From positions 1,984,001-2,048,000 of the forward strand of contig OZ243959.1 of NCBI GenBank assembly GCA_965214525.1: a stretch of 64,000 nt of DNA, read 5' to 3'. The stretch is from Qipengyuania_B sp965214525. Its GTDB lineage: Bacteria > Pseudomonadota > Alphaproteobacteria > Sphingomonadales > Sphingomonadaceae. Positions 52,209-61,678 of the stretch are shown here, one piece after another. Both the position numbers and the translations under genes were made by a program. Within the stretch, counting starts at the first letter, position 1; every line of letters begins with the position of its first letter. The notes under the pieces were generated by a model. The model made no database searches and was not told where the DNA came from. It saw only the letters and a list, made by a program, of their open reading frames with translations.

Positions 52209-54341
52209 CTAGAAGTCGGCAGATATCGAGGTTTTGATGGTGCGCGGCTGCCCCTGAAGGAGCGCTGTCGCGAAAGTGTCGAACGCCGAAGCCCAATAGC
52301 GGTCGTTGCCGATATTATCGACCGTCAGCCGCAACGTTACCGGAACGTCTCCCGCGGTGAAGACATAGCGCGCACCCAGGTCGATGACCGTCCAGTCTTC
52401 GATTTTCAGGGCGTTCGCAGCGTCGACGAATTGCTCGCCGGTATGCGTTGCCCGCCCGGTCAGCGTCAGACCCGGGACGAACGGCAGATCCCATTCCACG
52501 CCGGCATTCGCGCTGATATCGGGCACGCCGGCAACGGTGTTGCCGTTGGCGAATTCGGCATCGATCAGCGCGGCTCCGCCAATGAAGCGCAGGCCCGGAA
52601 CCGGTTCTCCGTTCACGGTCAATTCCAGTCCCTTGTGCCGCTGTTCGCCGATATAGCCGAACGATCCATCAGGCAGCACGCCTTCGCCCGGCCGCTCCAC
52701 ACGATAGGCGGTCAGCCCCGCAAACATCGGACCGATGCGCATCTTGCCGCCAACTTCGTACTGTACCGATTTTCGCGGGGCCAGCACCGCTCCGGAATTT
52801 GCTAGCGTGGCGTCGATGGGTGCCGTCGGCCCCTGCTGCAGCGCTTCTATACGGTTGGCGTAAAGCGATAGGCGCTCGACCGGTTTGAAAACGATACCGG
52901 CGACGGGCGTCACCGCACCCTCATCATACGTCGAAGCCAGCTGTCCCCCGTCGAAATAGCCAAAGCTATCAACCTTGATCGCTTGCAGGCGCAGCCCCCC
53001 GGTTACCAGTATGCGATCGTTCCAAAGGCCGATCGTGTCGGACGCGAAGGCGCTGAACAGCCTAGTCTTGGCAATCGGATAGGGATCGTCGAGATCGCCC
53101 CCGACCAGGGTGGAAGCAGGCAGGCCGACCTGCGGCGTGTCGTAGATATTCGTCGCGAAACCGGCAAAGCCCGGGCCGTAGCGAAAATCGAAGGCGTTGC
53201 GGTTGACCTGCCAGCTGGCATTGCCGCCGAAATTGATCTCGTGGGTGATGGCTGTGCCGAGCGCCACGCGCAACCCCGCCTCGAACGCCTCGTTGTTGTC
53301 CGTTCGCGGAACGAACAGGGCGTTGCCGTTGGCCGCACCGGTCGCTGCATCGAGTACCGTGATGCCACCATAGGTACCTTCCTCGCGACCATCGCGAGCC
53401 CCTGCTCTGGCGTAAAGAAGCGCGTTGTCGGCAAGATCGTATTCGAACGAAACCGTGCCGAAGACGTCACGCAATTCGCTGAACGTGTAGTTCTGCGCGT
53501 AATTCGCATCCGCTCGCGGAACAGCAGGAACGGCTGCGCCACCGCCGATCGTCACCTTGGGCCTCAGGCTATCCACCCGCACTTCCTGATAGGCGAGGTC
53601 CAGTCCCATACGAAAATTGCCAGCATCGTAATCAAATCCGGCACCCAGAACCTGCGTGCGCCGTTCTTCCCGGTCAATCGCCACGGCGCCGTCGCGATAG
53701 GCGCCGTTGATCCGAACGCCCCATTCGCCATCCGCCCCGAACCGGCGCGAAACATCGAAGCTGCCGCCCCATTGTCCATCTTGCGAAAACCCCGCGGTGG
53801 CACGAGTAAGCGGGACAAGACCCGCCCGCTTCAAGATCAGGTTGACGCTCCCGCCGATGCCGGAACCGCCCGGCGCCGCCCCGTTCAAGAACGCGCTGGC
53901 CCCGTTCAAAACCTGGACGCTGTCGAACAGTTCGGGCGCGACGAGCTGGCGTGGCGTAATGCCGTACAGACCGTTCACGCCGACATCGTCTCCAAACAGG
54001 GTAAAGCCGCGGATAACGAATTGTTCGGCCGCATTGCCGAACCCGTAGGTCGTACGGATCGTCGGATCGTTCTCCAGCACTTCGCCCAGTGTCTGCGGTT
54101 GCTGGTTCAGGATCAGAGATTCATCGTATGAGCGGATCGCAAACGGCAGATCCTCGGCTGGCTTGTTCCCCAGCACCCCGGCGCTTCCGGAATTGCGCAC
54201 GATCGAGGCGTTCTCGGCCTGGGCGGTAACGATGATCAATTCACTCTCGTCCGCCTCGATGGATTGATCCTGCGCCCACGCCGGGGCGGCGAGTAGCAGG
54301 GCGGTGGCGCCGATGGGACGGGCGGCAAGTCTGCAATTCAT
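52209..54341 (-). CDS. TonB-dependent siderophore receptor
   Basis: 710 residues. Signal MNCRLAARPIGATALLLAAPAWA; plug features ENDPTIRTTYGFGNAAEQFVIRGF, DSVQVLNGASAFLNGAAPGGSGIGGSVNLI; a 22-strand-type barrel; terminal Phe (TSISADF). This is the ferric-siderophore (FhuA/FecA-like) group. It is the last gene of a three-gene operon with a PepSY membrane protein and a Fur-box-like site. It takes up ferric siderophores, presumably exogenous since no biosynthesis genes are here. Confidence 0.93.
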   Translation of the reverse strand: MNCRLAARPIGATALLLAAPAWAQDQSIEADESELIIVTAQAENASIVRNSGSAGVLGNKPAEDLPFAIRSYDESLILNQQPQTLGEVLENDPTIRTTYGFGNAAEQFVIRGFTLFGDDVGVNGLYGITPRQLVAPELFDSVQVLNGASAFLNGAAPGGSGIGGSVNLILKRAGLVPLTRATAGFSQDGQWGGSFDVSRRFGADGEWGVRINGAYRDGAVAIDREERRTQVLGAGFDYDAGNFRMGLDLAYQEVRVDSLRPKVTIGGGAAVPAVPRADANYAQNYTFSELRDVFGTVSFEYDLADNALLYARAGARDGREEGTYGGITVLDAATGAANGNALFVPRTDNNEAFEAGLRVALGTAITHEINFGGNASWQVNRNAFDFRYGPGFAGFATNIYDTPQVGLPASTLVGGDLDDPYPIAKTRLFSAFASDTIGLWNDRILVTGGLRLQAIKVDSFGYFDGGQLASTYDEGAVTPVAGIVFKPVERLSLYANRIEALQQGPTAPIDATLANSGAVLAPRKSVQYEVGGKMRIGPMFAGLTAYRVERPGEGVLPDGSFGYIGEQRHKGLELTVNGEPVPGLRFIGGAALIDAEFANGNTVAGVPDISANAGVEWDLPFVPGLTLTGRATHTGEQFVDAANALKIEDWTVIDLGARYVFTAGDVPVTLRLTVDNIGNDRYWASAFDTFATALLQGQPRTIKTSISADF

Positions 54342-54356
54342 CGTATGTCTTTCGTT

Positions 54357-54566
54357 CTATCGTGCGCGAGGATGGGGGGGCTTGCGGCGCACATGCGCAG
54401 CGATGATGATTACGGGAACCAGGCCGAGCAGCAGCCAGGACGCGGCATCGCGCCAGCCATCTCCGGTCAGGCCAAGCAGCAAGCCGACAAGGCTGGCGAT
54501 GGCGATGGCGAGCGGCCGCGCGAACACGCGCGCATTCGACGTGCGGGACGCGCCATGCATCGTCAT
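54357..54566 (-). CDS. Small membrane protein of the siderophore operon
   Basis: 69 residues from the ATG at 54566, overlapping the stop of the PepSY gene (ATGA). Two predicted transmembrane helices (FARPLAIAIASLVGLLLGL, DAASWLLLGLVPVIIIAAHV) and basic ends. Similar small proteins are common between PepSY and receptor genes; role unknown. It lies 15 bases before the receptor. Confidence 0.75.
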   Translation of the reverse strand: MTMHGASRTSNARVFARPLAIAIASLVGLLLGLTGDGWRDAASWLLLGLVPVIIIAAHVRRKPPHPRAR

Positions 54567-55729
54567 GCCGCGGCGCGGTCCGGCAGGCCGGCAAGGATTT
54601 CGTCCACGCGGCGTTCGGTCTGGCCGGGAACGCGGCGTAACCACAGCAGCACGCCTGTCCACAGCACCCAGATGGTCGCCAAAGTCAGCACTGCCCAAAT
54701 GATCTTTAGCGGCAGCCCGCCGTAATCGCCAAAATGCAGTGGCTTCGACAGCATCAGTGCCTGGTTGAGCGCAGGCATGTCGCGCGCTTGGGTCAGTTCG
54801 CCGGTAGCGGCGTCCACCAGGGTGGGCGTCAGCAGATGCTGCGTCAGCGGCCGGTCACCCTGGAAGAAAATCGCGTAATGATGCCCGGAACTCCAGGCGC
54901 CGCCCGGGAAAGCGATGAACTGTGGCGAGCGGCCGGGCAGCGCCTCCCGGGCCGAATGCATGGCCCTATCGAGCGAACCGTAATCTTCGGCCGCCAACGG
55001 TTCGGCAGCCGCATAATGCGCCGCGATTTCGGCCACCTCTCCATCGCGCCAGCGTTCCGTCAAAGGGTCGGCGAAAGCGTTGATGGCCCCCGTCAGTCCA
55101 ATCACCAGCGCCCAAGCCAATGTCACGATCCCCAGGAAATTATGCTGGTCGAGGCGCGCCACTCGTGCCGCGCGGCCGCTTCTCCCACGGCGCAGCGTGC
55201 CAAAGCGCCAGCGCTGCATGAACGGTGCATAAAGAACAGTCCCCGAAACGAGCGCCGCGACGAAAGAGACACCCATGACGCCCAAAAACAGCATGCCTGG
55301 CAGCCCCAGCAGCAGGTCGGTATGCAGGCCTAGAATTGTCTCCATGATGCCGCCCGTCGGAGCAGGGCCGAGTGAGGCGCCGGTTGCACGGTCGTAGAAC
55401 AGCAGCGTCATGTCGGCTGGTTCGGCGCTCGGCGAGGGGCCGGTGGTGACGGTCAGCAGGGAATTATCCTGGCTGAACGCCATGAACAGCGGAACCTCGC
55501 CCGGACGTTCCGCCAATGCACGCGCCGCCATCGTATCGAGCGAAATCCCGTGCTCAGCCGATGGCAGGTCGGACAGGGCGGCATCCCGTTCACCTGCCGT
55601 CAGCGCATCGATCTCGTCATGAAATATCAGGGGCAAGCCAGTCACACACAGCATCAGCAGGAACACGGTAGGAACCAGGCTGGTCCATTTGTGGATCAGA
55701 TACCATTGTCGTATCGCTGCGCGGCTCAT
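54563..55729 (-). CDS. PepSY-associated membrane protein (iron-uptake linked)
   Basis: 388 residues. Begins MSRAAIRQWYLIHKWTSLVPTVFLLMLCVTGLPLIFHDEID, a typical PepSY-TM opening with an HKW motif. Four membrane helices, with periplasmic domains between (LHTDLLLGLPGMLFLGVMG, LDQHNFLGIVTLAWALVIGLTGAINAF). Family members reduce or release iron from siderophores in several iron-uptake operons. First gene after a Fur-box-like site. Confidence 0.9.
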   Translation of the reverse strand: MSRAAIRQWYLIHKWTSLVPTVFLLMLCVTGLPLIFHDEIDALTAGERDAALSDLPSAEHGISLDTMAARALAERPGEVPLFMAFSQDNSLLTVTTGPSPSAEPADMTLLFYDRATGASLGPAPTGGIMETILGLHTDLLLGLPGMLFLGVMGVSFVAALVSGTVLYAPFMQRWRFGTLRRGRSGRAARVARLDQHNFLGIVTLAWALVIGLTGAINAFADPLTERWRDGEVAEIAAHYAAAEPLAAEDYGSLDRAMHSAREALPGRSPQFIAFPGGAWSSGHHYAIFFQGDRPLTQHLLTPTLVDAATGELTQARDMPALNQALMLSKPLHFGDYGGLPLKIIWAVLTLATIWVLWTGVLLWLRRVPGQTERRVDEILAGLPDRAAA

Positions 55730-55764
55730 CGTCCCCAGCGTTATGCGTCCGTTCCGTTCACGTC

Positions 55765-55783
55765 AATGAGAATGGTTCGCATT
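55765..55783 (-). promoter_or_regulatory. Fur-box-like operator for the PepSY-siderophore operon
   Basis: AATGCGAACCATTCTCATT: 19 bp with arms AATGCGAA and TTCTCATT around three central bases, one mismatch from a perfect inverted repeat. This matches the form of Fur sites. It lies 36 bases upstream of the PepSY start codon, where a repressor would block transcription when iron is plentiful. Confidence 0.7.
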
Positions 55784-55915
55784 AGCAAACTAACGGGTGA
55801 AACGACGCTATCAGCTTGCCACTGCATTTCCGCGCCGTGTCATCTGACGGGTATCGAAAGGAAGGATCGCCGGATCAACCGAGTCACTCGCGAAGCGGCG
55901 AGGACCGATGGAGGT

Positions 55916-55989
<74 letters not shown>

Positions 55990-56063
55990 CCGGACCGCGG
56001 GCCGAAGCTGTGGCTCCTATGCCCGCGCCATGACGTCCCGGTCAATAGAGTGCTTGCATGCGA

Positions 56064-56712
56064 TCAAGGCACGCGCGTCGGGACCGTGTTCGTCTCGCCA
56101 TTCGTCGCCTGGCCGCCGTCGTCTGGCGTGGCTTGAACCGCTGGAAGCGCCACTTCGATCTCCACCCGGCGATTCGCTGCCCTGCCCGCGTCGTTCGCCG
56201 TGCCGTCCGGGTTCGCGTTGGGGCGCAGCGGATTCTGCTCGCCAAAGGCGATGATCGTGATCCGCTCGTCGGAAACCTCTTCTTCGATCAGCCAGTCGCG
56301 CACCTGTTCGGCACGCCCGCGCGAAACACGCATATTGGCCGAATCGCTGCCACCGGCATCGCTATGGCCACGCAAGGTGATCGCGCCGCCCGCCGCCAGT
56401 TGCGGCGATGCGGCCACTTCGCGCAGCACGTCGAGCGCCGCCTCGTCGAACTCGTCGCCTTCCACGCCGGCGAAAGGGGACAATGACGCGAAGCGGCGTC
56501 ATCGCCGGCGGCGCTTCGGGTTGCGCCACCGCCATGTCCGGGCGGATGATAGACTGGCCCGTCGCGTCCGGCGAAGGAAACGCGGTTGCCGACGCTTCGT
56601 CCTCGTCGACGGGTGCCGCCTTACGGTCGCACGCGGCCAGTATGGCGGTTGCGCTTAGTACCGCCAACAGCGCGGTGGAACGGGTTGGCCGGATCATGCG
56701 AGGCCGCATCAT
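56064..56712 (-). pseudogene. OmpA-like lipoprotein, apparent frameshift
   Basis: The N-terminal part (start 56712, MMRPRMIRPTRSTALLAVLSATAILAAC with lipobox) and the C-terminal OmpA/MotB domain (DEAALDVLREVAASPQLA, ITLRGHSDAGGSDSANMRVS, NRRVEIEVAL) lie in different frames. The crossover is near 56473-56478, where the DNA has TCCCCTTTC. Reading APPAMTPLRVIVPF then AGVEGDEF needs one base removed. So one base is extra in a C/T homopolymer: either a real lesion or an assembly error. The intact product would be an outer-membrane lipoprotein tethered to peptidoglycan. Its start overlaps the antiporter stop (ATGA). Confidence 0.78.
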
Positions 56713-58571
56713 GCCGGGATTGCCTTGCCGCCGCCCTTGCGCGCGCGCCTTGCCGCGGCCTCTTCCTTGGTCTTCTCGGGAGGATCGGGCGGGGTGAAGG
56801 AGATAACCGTATCGCTGGCGCGCGGTTCGGGGCGGGCGGCATGGGTAAAGAACCGCATGCGGCCATTGTCGCGCAACAACAGGAGCAAGTGCGACCCTTC
56901 CGGCAACTTGGCCTGGGCATCGTCGAACGTGAACTCTTCGGTCAGCTTGGTCTTGCGCATGATCCACCCCTGTTGCGTCCGCAGATTGACATCCGCCACC
57001 CCGAAACCCGATTCGAACAATGCCCGTCCGCGTAGCGAGGGCGGCAGGGCGTGACGGTCCGTTTCCTCGGTCGCCTCGCCGAGCTGATAGACCGAATCGC
57101 GCCCGATCTCGTAAGCGAATTCGTTGCAGACCAGCGTGTTGTAGGCCTCGTTCTCGGTTGCGGCGACCAGGGTCTGATACGGCGTCAGGTCGAGATTGTG
57201 CTCGGTTGCCTCGTTCAATATCTCCCCGTGATACGAGGCCAGTCCGTTCTGCCGCGCCAGCGCCAGTCGCTGCCAGCTGGAATCCACCACCAGGGTGGGC
57301 GTGCCGAGCTTGTCCAGCTCCTGCGCCAGCATGATCGACCAGGGTGTGCTACCGACGACCAGCAGGCCGGGCCGGGTGCTGCCCTTAACCTTCAACCAGC
57401 GCGCGACGAGGTCGATCGTGAACCCATGCGCGACAATCGTCACCACCACCACGGCAAAGCTCAATCCAATGAGGATGTTGCCATCGTCGTAGCCAAGCTC
57501 GTTCAGACGCAGCGCGAACAAGCCCGATACCGCGACCAGCACGATACCGCGCGGCGCGATCCAGGCGAGGAACAACCGCTCGTTCCAGGGCACCTTGCTG
57601 CCGAGCAGACTGAGAATGATCGTGAGCGGACGCACCACGAACAGCAGCGCCACTAGGAACAAGGCGAAGTTCCAGTTGAGATAGGCTAGTTCGTCGAAAC
57701 TCAGGGAAGCGGAGAGCAGGATGAATATGCCCGATACCAGCAGCACCGCGACGTTCTGCTTGAACGGATGGATGCTGCGCAGCGAGGATACGTGCATATT
57801 GGCGAGCGCGATGCCCATCACGGTCACCGCCAACAGGCCGGCCTCGTGCTCTATCATGTTGCACAGGACGAACACGCCGACCACCACCGTCAGCAGCACC
57901 GGCACCTTGAGGTATTCCGGGACGGACCCGCGCGGAAACGACCATGCGATCAATCGCGCCGCGCCGTATCCGATTAGGCTGACGATGACGACGGCGATGA
58001 TGATCGGGGGAACAACGTCGATCAGGGTAGCGGTGGGATTCTCGGTCGACTTGCGAAAATATTCGTACGCGACAACGGCGCATAGCGCGCCGATGGGATC
58101 GTTGACGATGGCTTCCCATTTCAGGATCGCGGCGGGGCGTTGCTGAACCGAACTCTGGCGAAGCAGCGGCATGACCACCGTCGGCCCCGTCACCACGAGG
58201 ATACCGCCGAACAGGATGGCCACCGGCCAGACGAGGCCGCCGATCTCTCCGGCGGCGACCGCGCCCAATATCCAGCCTATCGGTACGCCGAAGATGACGA
58301 GGCGCCAGACCCCGTCGCCCGCATGGCGCAATTCACGAAAATCGAGGCTCAAGCCCCCTTCGAACAGGATCAGTGCAACGCCAATCGCCACCATCGGCTC
58401 GAGCAGTTCGCCAAAGGCGTGCTCAGGGTTAATGAGCTGCAATACGGGGCCGGCGATAAAGCCCGCCGCCAGCATCAGGACGATGGCAGGCCAGCCCGTT
58501 CGCCAGGCGATCCATTGCGCGCCTATGCCAAGAACACCGGTCAGCGCAATTACGAGGGCCTGCTCTTCCAT
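56709..58571 (-). CDS. Cation:proton antiporter with TrkA-N-like domain (CPA type)
   Basis: 620 residues. About 12 membrane helices; EAIVNDPIGALCAVVAYEYF carries the ND pair of CPA antiporters. After about residue 390 a Rossmann-type regulatory domain follows (GLLVVGSTPWSIMLAQELDKLGTPTLVVDSSWQRL), then a Lys/Arg-rich tail. It resembles NhaP-like sodium or potassium/proton antiporters with a nucleotide-sensing domain. Ion specificity is not decidable. Confidence 0.9.
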   Translation of the reverse strand: MEEQALVIALTGVLGIGAQWIAWRTGWPAIVLMLAAGFIAGPVLQLINPEHAFGELLEPMVAIGVALILFEGGLSLDFRELRHAGDGVWRLVIFGVPIGWILGAVAAGEIGGLVWPVAILFGGILVVTGPTVVMPLLRQSSVQQRPAAILKWEAIVNDPIGALCAVVAYEYFRKSTENPTATLIDVVPPIIIAVVIVSLIGYGAARLIAWSFPRGSVPEYLKVPVLLTVVVGVFVLCNMIEHEAGLLAVTVMGIALANMHVSSLRSIHPFKQNVAVLLVSGIFILLSASLSFDELAYLNWNFALFLVALLFVVRPLTIILSLLGSKVPWNERLFLAWIAPRGIVLVAVSGLFALRLNELGYDDGNILIGLSFAVVVVTIVAHGFTIDLVARWLKVKGSTRPGLLVVGSTPWSIMLAQELDKLGTPTLVVDSSWQRLALARQNGLASYHGEILNEATEHNLDLTPYQTLVAATENEAYNTLVCNEFAYEIGRDSVYQLGEATEETDRHALPPSLRGRALFESGFGVADVNLRTQQGWIMRKTKLTEEFTFDDAQAKLPEGSHLLLLLRDNGRMRFFTHAARPEPRASDTVISFTPPDPPEKTKEEAAARRARKGGGKAIPA

Positions 58572-58657
58572 CTAGAACCCCGCTTCCATCAAGCCGCGAC
58601 TACGCGAGCAAGCCCCCGTTACAGAGGTAAATATCGTCCCGGAGGCATCCGCAAAGG

Positions 58658-59515
58658 TCAGCCGTCGTGCTCACGCCGCGCAGGTTTCGCGTCGGCCCAG
58701 ACCTGTTTCTTCGCCAGATAGGCAAGCACGGTCGCAAACAGCACGAAGCCCAGCGCCGCCCATCCGGTGGCCTTGCGCTCGATCAGCTTGGGCTCCGCCG
58801 TCCAGGCGAGGAACGCCGCCACATCGTGCGACATCTGCGCAATGTTCGGATCGGTCCCGTCGTCGTAAGTGACTTGCCCGTCACTGGTCAGCGGGGGAGC
58901 CATCGCCAAGGCCAGGCTGTGGAAATAGGGATTGTAGTGCAGGCCCGGCCCAGGGACGGCATCGGGAAACTCCTGCACCAGTTCCTGCGGCACAGCCTGA
59001 TAGCCGGTCAGCAGCGAATAGACATAGGGCGTGCCATCATGCCGCGCCTTGGTGATCAGCGACAAGTCGGGTGGAATGGCGTTGTTGTTAGCAGCCGCCG
59101 CGGCAACGGCATTGGGATAGGGCGAAGGGAAGTAATCCGTCGGTTCCGCCCCGCGCATCACCGCCTCACCCGTCCGCGGGTCGACTCCTGGAACCTGCCA
59201 AGTGGCGGCTTCAGCCTTGACCTGCGATTCGTCGTAACCAAGGTCGGCCAGATTGCGGAACGATACGAACTTCAGGCCATGACAAGCCGAACACACCTCC
59301 TTGTAGACCTTGTAACCGCGTTGCAGTTCGGCTTGATCCCATCGGCCGAAGGGCCCGTCGAACGAGAACGATACATCTTTGGGATACAGGTGGAAAGCAT
59401 GTTGGGCCGTTTCCGGCACGTCTTCCGTCGCAGCGGTAATCGCGCCGGAAACGAACGCGATCAAGGCCACCAGCGCAAAGCCGAACCCGACCAGAATACC
59501 AATCAAACGAACCAT
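58658..59515 (-). CDS. petC: Cytochrome c1 of the bc1 complex
   Basis: 285 residues. N-terminal hydrophobic segment, heme site CSACHGLKFVSFRNL, methionine-ligand region with YNPYFHSLALAMAPPL, and the C-terminal anchor ATGWAALGFVLFATVLAYLAKKQVW. It passes electrons from the Rieske protein to soluble cytochrome c. Last of the petA-petB-petC operon. Confidence 0.95.
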   Translation of the reverse strand: MVRLIGILVGFGFALVALIAFVSGAITAATEDVPETAQHAFHLYPKDVSFSFDGPFGRWDQAELQRGYKVYKEVCSACHGLKFVSFRNLADLGYDESQVKAEAATWQVPGVDPRTGEAVMRGAEPTDYFPSPYPNAVAAAAANNNAIPPDLSLITKARHDGTPYVYSLLTGYQAVPQELVQEFPDAVPGPGLHYNPYFHSLALAMAPPLTSDGQVTYDDGTDPNIAQMSHDVAAFLAWTAEPKLIERKATGWAALGFVLFATVLAYLAKKQVWADAKPARREHDG

Positions 59516-59537
59516 AAAACGTGTCTTTCCCTCACCC

Positions 59538-60830
59538 TCAGACCGCTGGAACGGTATTCTCGCCCAGCACGGGCTTCTTGTCGGAATGCAAAACCGCTTG
59601 AGAGATCGAGTACGGTAACGGCTCCGGGGTTTCGACGGCCGACACGATCGGCAAGATCACCAGGAAATGCAGGAAGTAATAGGCCGTCGCAAGCTGGCTC
59701 AGCATCACGAACGGTTCTTCCGCAGGTGCGCCACCGCAATAGAACAGCACGAGCATGGCGGGGATCAGCCCGAACCAAAAGAACTTGCGGAACAGCGGAC
59801 GGTAATGGCCGCTGCGCACCGGCGAGCGGTCAAGCCACGGCAGGAAGAACCATACGAGAATGGCACTGAACATGCCAAGCACGCCCCATAGCTTTGCCGG
59901 CAGGATGAAATCCGTCGTGAAGGCCCGGAGGATCGCGTAGAACGGCCAGAAATACCATTCGGGCACGATATGAGCCGGAGTCGACAGGGGATTGGCCTCG
60001 ATATAATTGTCGGGGTGCCCCAGGAAGTTGGGCAGGAAGAACACGAACGTCAGATAGACCAGCAGGAAAACGCCCAGCCCGAAGCCGTCCTTCGCGGTAT
60101 AATAGGGGTGAAACGGCACGGTGTCGGATTCGCTCTTGATCTCGATTCCGGTCGGGTTGGACGAACCCGGGATATGCAGCGCCCAGATGTGCAGGATGAC
60201 CACGCCGGCAGTGACGAACGGCAGCAGGAAGTGCAGCGAGAAAAAGCGGTTCAGGGCCGCATTGTCGGGCGCAAAGCCGCCGAGCAGCCAGACCTGGATG
60301 GGCTCGCCGATCAGCGGGATTGCCCCGAACAAGCCGGTAATGACCTTGGCGCCCCAGAAGCTCATCTGACCCCAGGGCAGCACATAGCCCATGAAGGCCG
60401 TCGCCATCAGTAGCAGGAAGATGACGACCCCGAGAATCCAGATCATCTCGCGCGGGGCCTTGTAGGAGGAATAGAACAGCCCGCGGAAGATATGGAGATA
60501 GATGACGACGAAGAAGAAACTCGCGCCGTTCGCATGCGCATAGCGCATCAGCCAGCCCCAATTGACGTCGCGCATGATGTGTTCGACCGTCGCGAAGGCA
60601 ACTTCGGCATTGGCGGCATAATGCATCGCCAGAATGACGCCGGTGACGATCTGCAGCACCAGGCAGAAGCCGGCCAGCACTCCAAAATTCCACATGTAGT
60701 TGAGGTTGCGCGGCACCGGGTAGCCGGCGCCCACCGCGTTGTAGACCAAGCGCGGCAGCGGCAGTTTCTCGTCCAGCCATTGGGTAAGACCCGTGGCGGG
60801 TTGGTATTGTCTGGCCCAGGGAAAGCTCAT
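59538..60830 (-). CDS. petB: Cytochrome b of the bc1 complex
   Basis: 430 residues from the ATG at 60830. Eight or nine helices; paired heme histidines in LAMHYAANAEVAF and the second pair in HFLLPFVTAGVVILHIWALH; quinol-site signature in the WGAKVITGLFGAIPLIG and PEWYFWPFYAILRA segments. Catalytic membrane subunit of complex III. An upstream reading would add a non-family stretch. Confidence 0.97.
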   Translation of the reverse strand: MSFPWARQYQPATGLTQWLDEKLPLPRLVYNAVGAGYPVPRNLNYMWNFGVLAGFCLVLQIVTGVILAMHYAANAEVAFATVEHIMRDVNWGWLMRYAHANGASFFFVVIYLHIFRGLFYSSYKAPREMIWILGVVIFLLLMATAFMGYVLPWGQMSFWGAKVITGLFGAIPLIGEPIQVWLLGGFAPDNAALNRFFSLHFLLPFVTAGVVILHIWALHIPGSSNPTGIEIKSESDTVPFHPYYTAKDGFGLGVFLLVYLTFVFFLPNFLGHPDNYIEANPLSTPAHIVPEWYFWPFYAILRAFTTDFILPAKLWGVLGMFSAILVWFFLPWLDRSPVRSGHYRPLFRKFFWFGLIPAMLVLFYCGGAPAEEPFVMLSQLATAYYFLHFLVILPIVSAVETPEPLPYSISQAVLHSDKKPVLGENTVPAV

Positions 60831-60850
60831 GATCTGTCTCTTTTCTTGCC

Positions 60851-61429
60851 TCAGCCTACCAGGATCGTCGTATCGGACGTGAACTCGTAATCGGGGACCA
60901 CCAGATTCGTGGGGGCCGGGCCTTTGCGGATCCGCGCGGCGGTGTCGTAGTGCGATCCGTGACACGGGCAGAAGTACCCGCCGAATTCCCCTTTGTTCTC
61001 GCCATCCGCGGCACCCAGCGGCACACAGCCCAGATGGGTGCACACGCCCATCGTCACAAGCAGATCGAGGTGCCCCTCCCGGGTGCGTTCCGCCAAGGTT
61101 TCGGGGTCGCGCAGACTGCTGGCAGGAACGGCGTCGGCCTCCGCCACTTCCTGCGGCGTCAGACGACGCACGAATAGCGGTTGCTTGCGGAATACCGCCT
61201 TGATCGACTGCCCCGCTTCGATGGCGGACACATCCACCTCGGTGGTGCTTTCGGCAAGCACGTCGGCGGAAGGGGCCATTTGACTGATAAGCGGATAGAG
61301 CACGGCCAGAGCGCCGACACCGCCTGTCGCGACCGCCCCGATCTTCAGATAATCGCGCCGACGTATGCCATCGTCATACGGCGCCGTCGCGGTTCCATCG
61401 ATCGCCGGTTGAACGGGAATTTCTGCCAT
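60851..61429 (-). CDS. petA: Rieske iron-sulfur subunit of the bc1 complex
   Basis: 192 residues. Twin-arginine signal (GIRRRDYLKIGAVATGG) then a transmembrane anchor; cluster motifs CTHLGCVPLG and CPCHGSHYD coordinate the 2Fe-2S centre. First gene of the operon; 20 bases separate it from cytochrome b. The 249 bases upstream carry the operon promoter; nothing else was recognised. Confidence 0.97.
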   Translation of the reverse strand: MAEIPVQPAIDGTATAPYDDGIRRRDYLKIGAVATGGVGALAVLYPLISQMAPSADVLAESTTEVDVSAIEAGQSIKAVFRKQPLFVRRLTPQEVAEADAVPASSLRDPETLAERTREGHLDLLVTMGVCTHLGCVPLGAADGENKGEFGGYFCPCHGSHYDTAARIRKGPAPTNLVVPDYEFTSDTTILVG

Positions 61430-61678
61430 TGCTACCCTGCACTTGCCCGGCGGTGCCGCAAACCGAAAGCCGTCGGTCCCTGCCAGGCCACAAACTCATG
61501 TTGCTCCGGCATCGCAGCGCAATCCAGCGAATTGTGGCGGAACTCGGCTGACAGTCCACCACGCTATTCGTCATAGAAGCAGCCAGCGAAAGCCGGTTTT
61601 CTGCGGTGCCTCTAGCTTGGTTGCCCCACCTTGCCAACCGCCATTTTGCGGTGAACTTCGCGAAAACGCGCCTTGACG

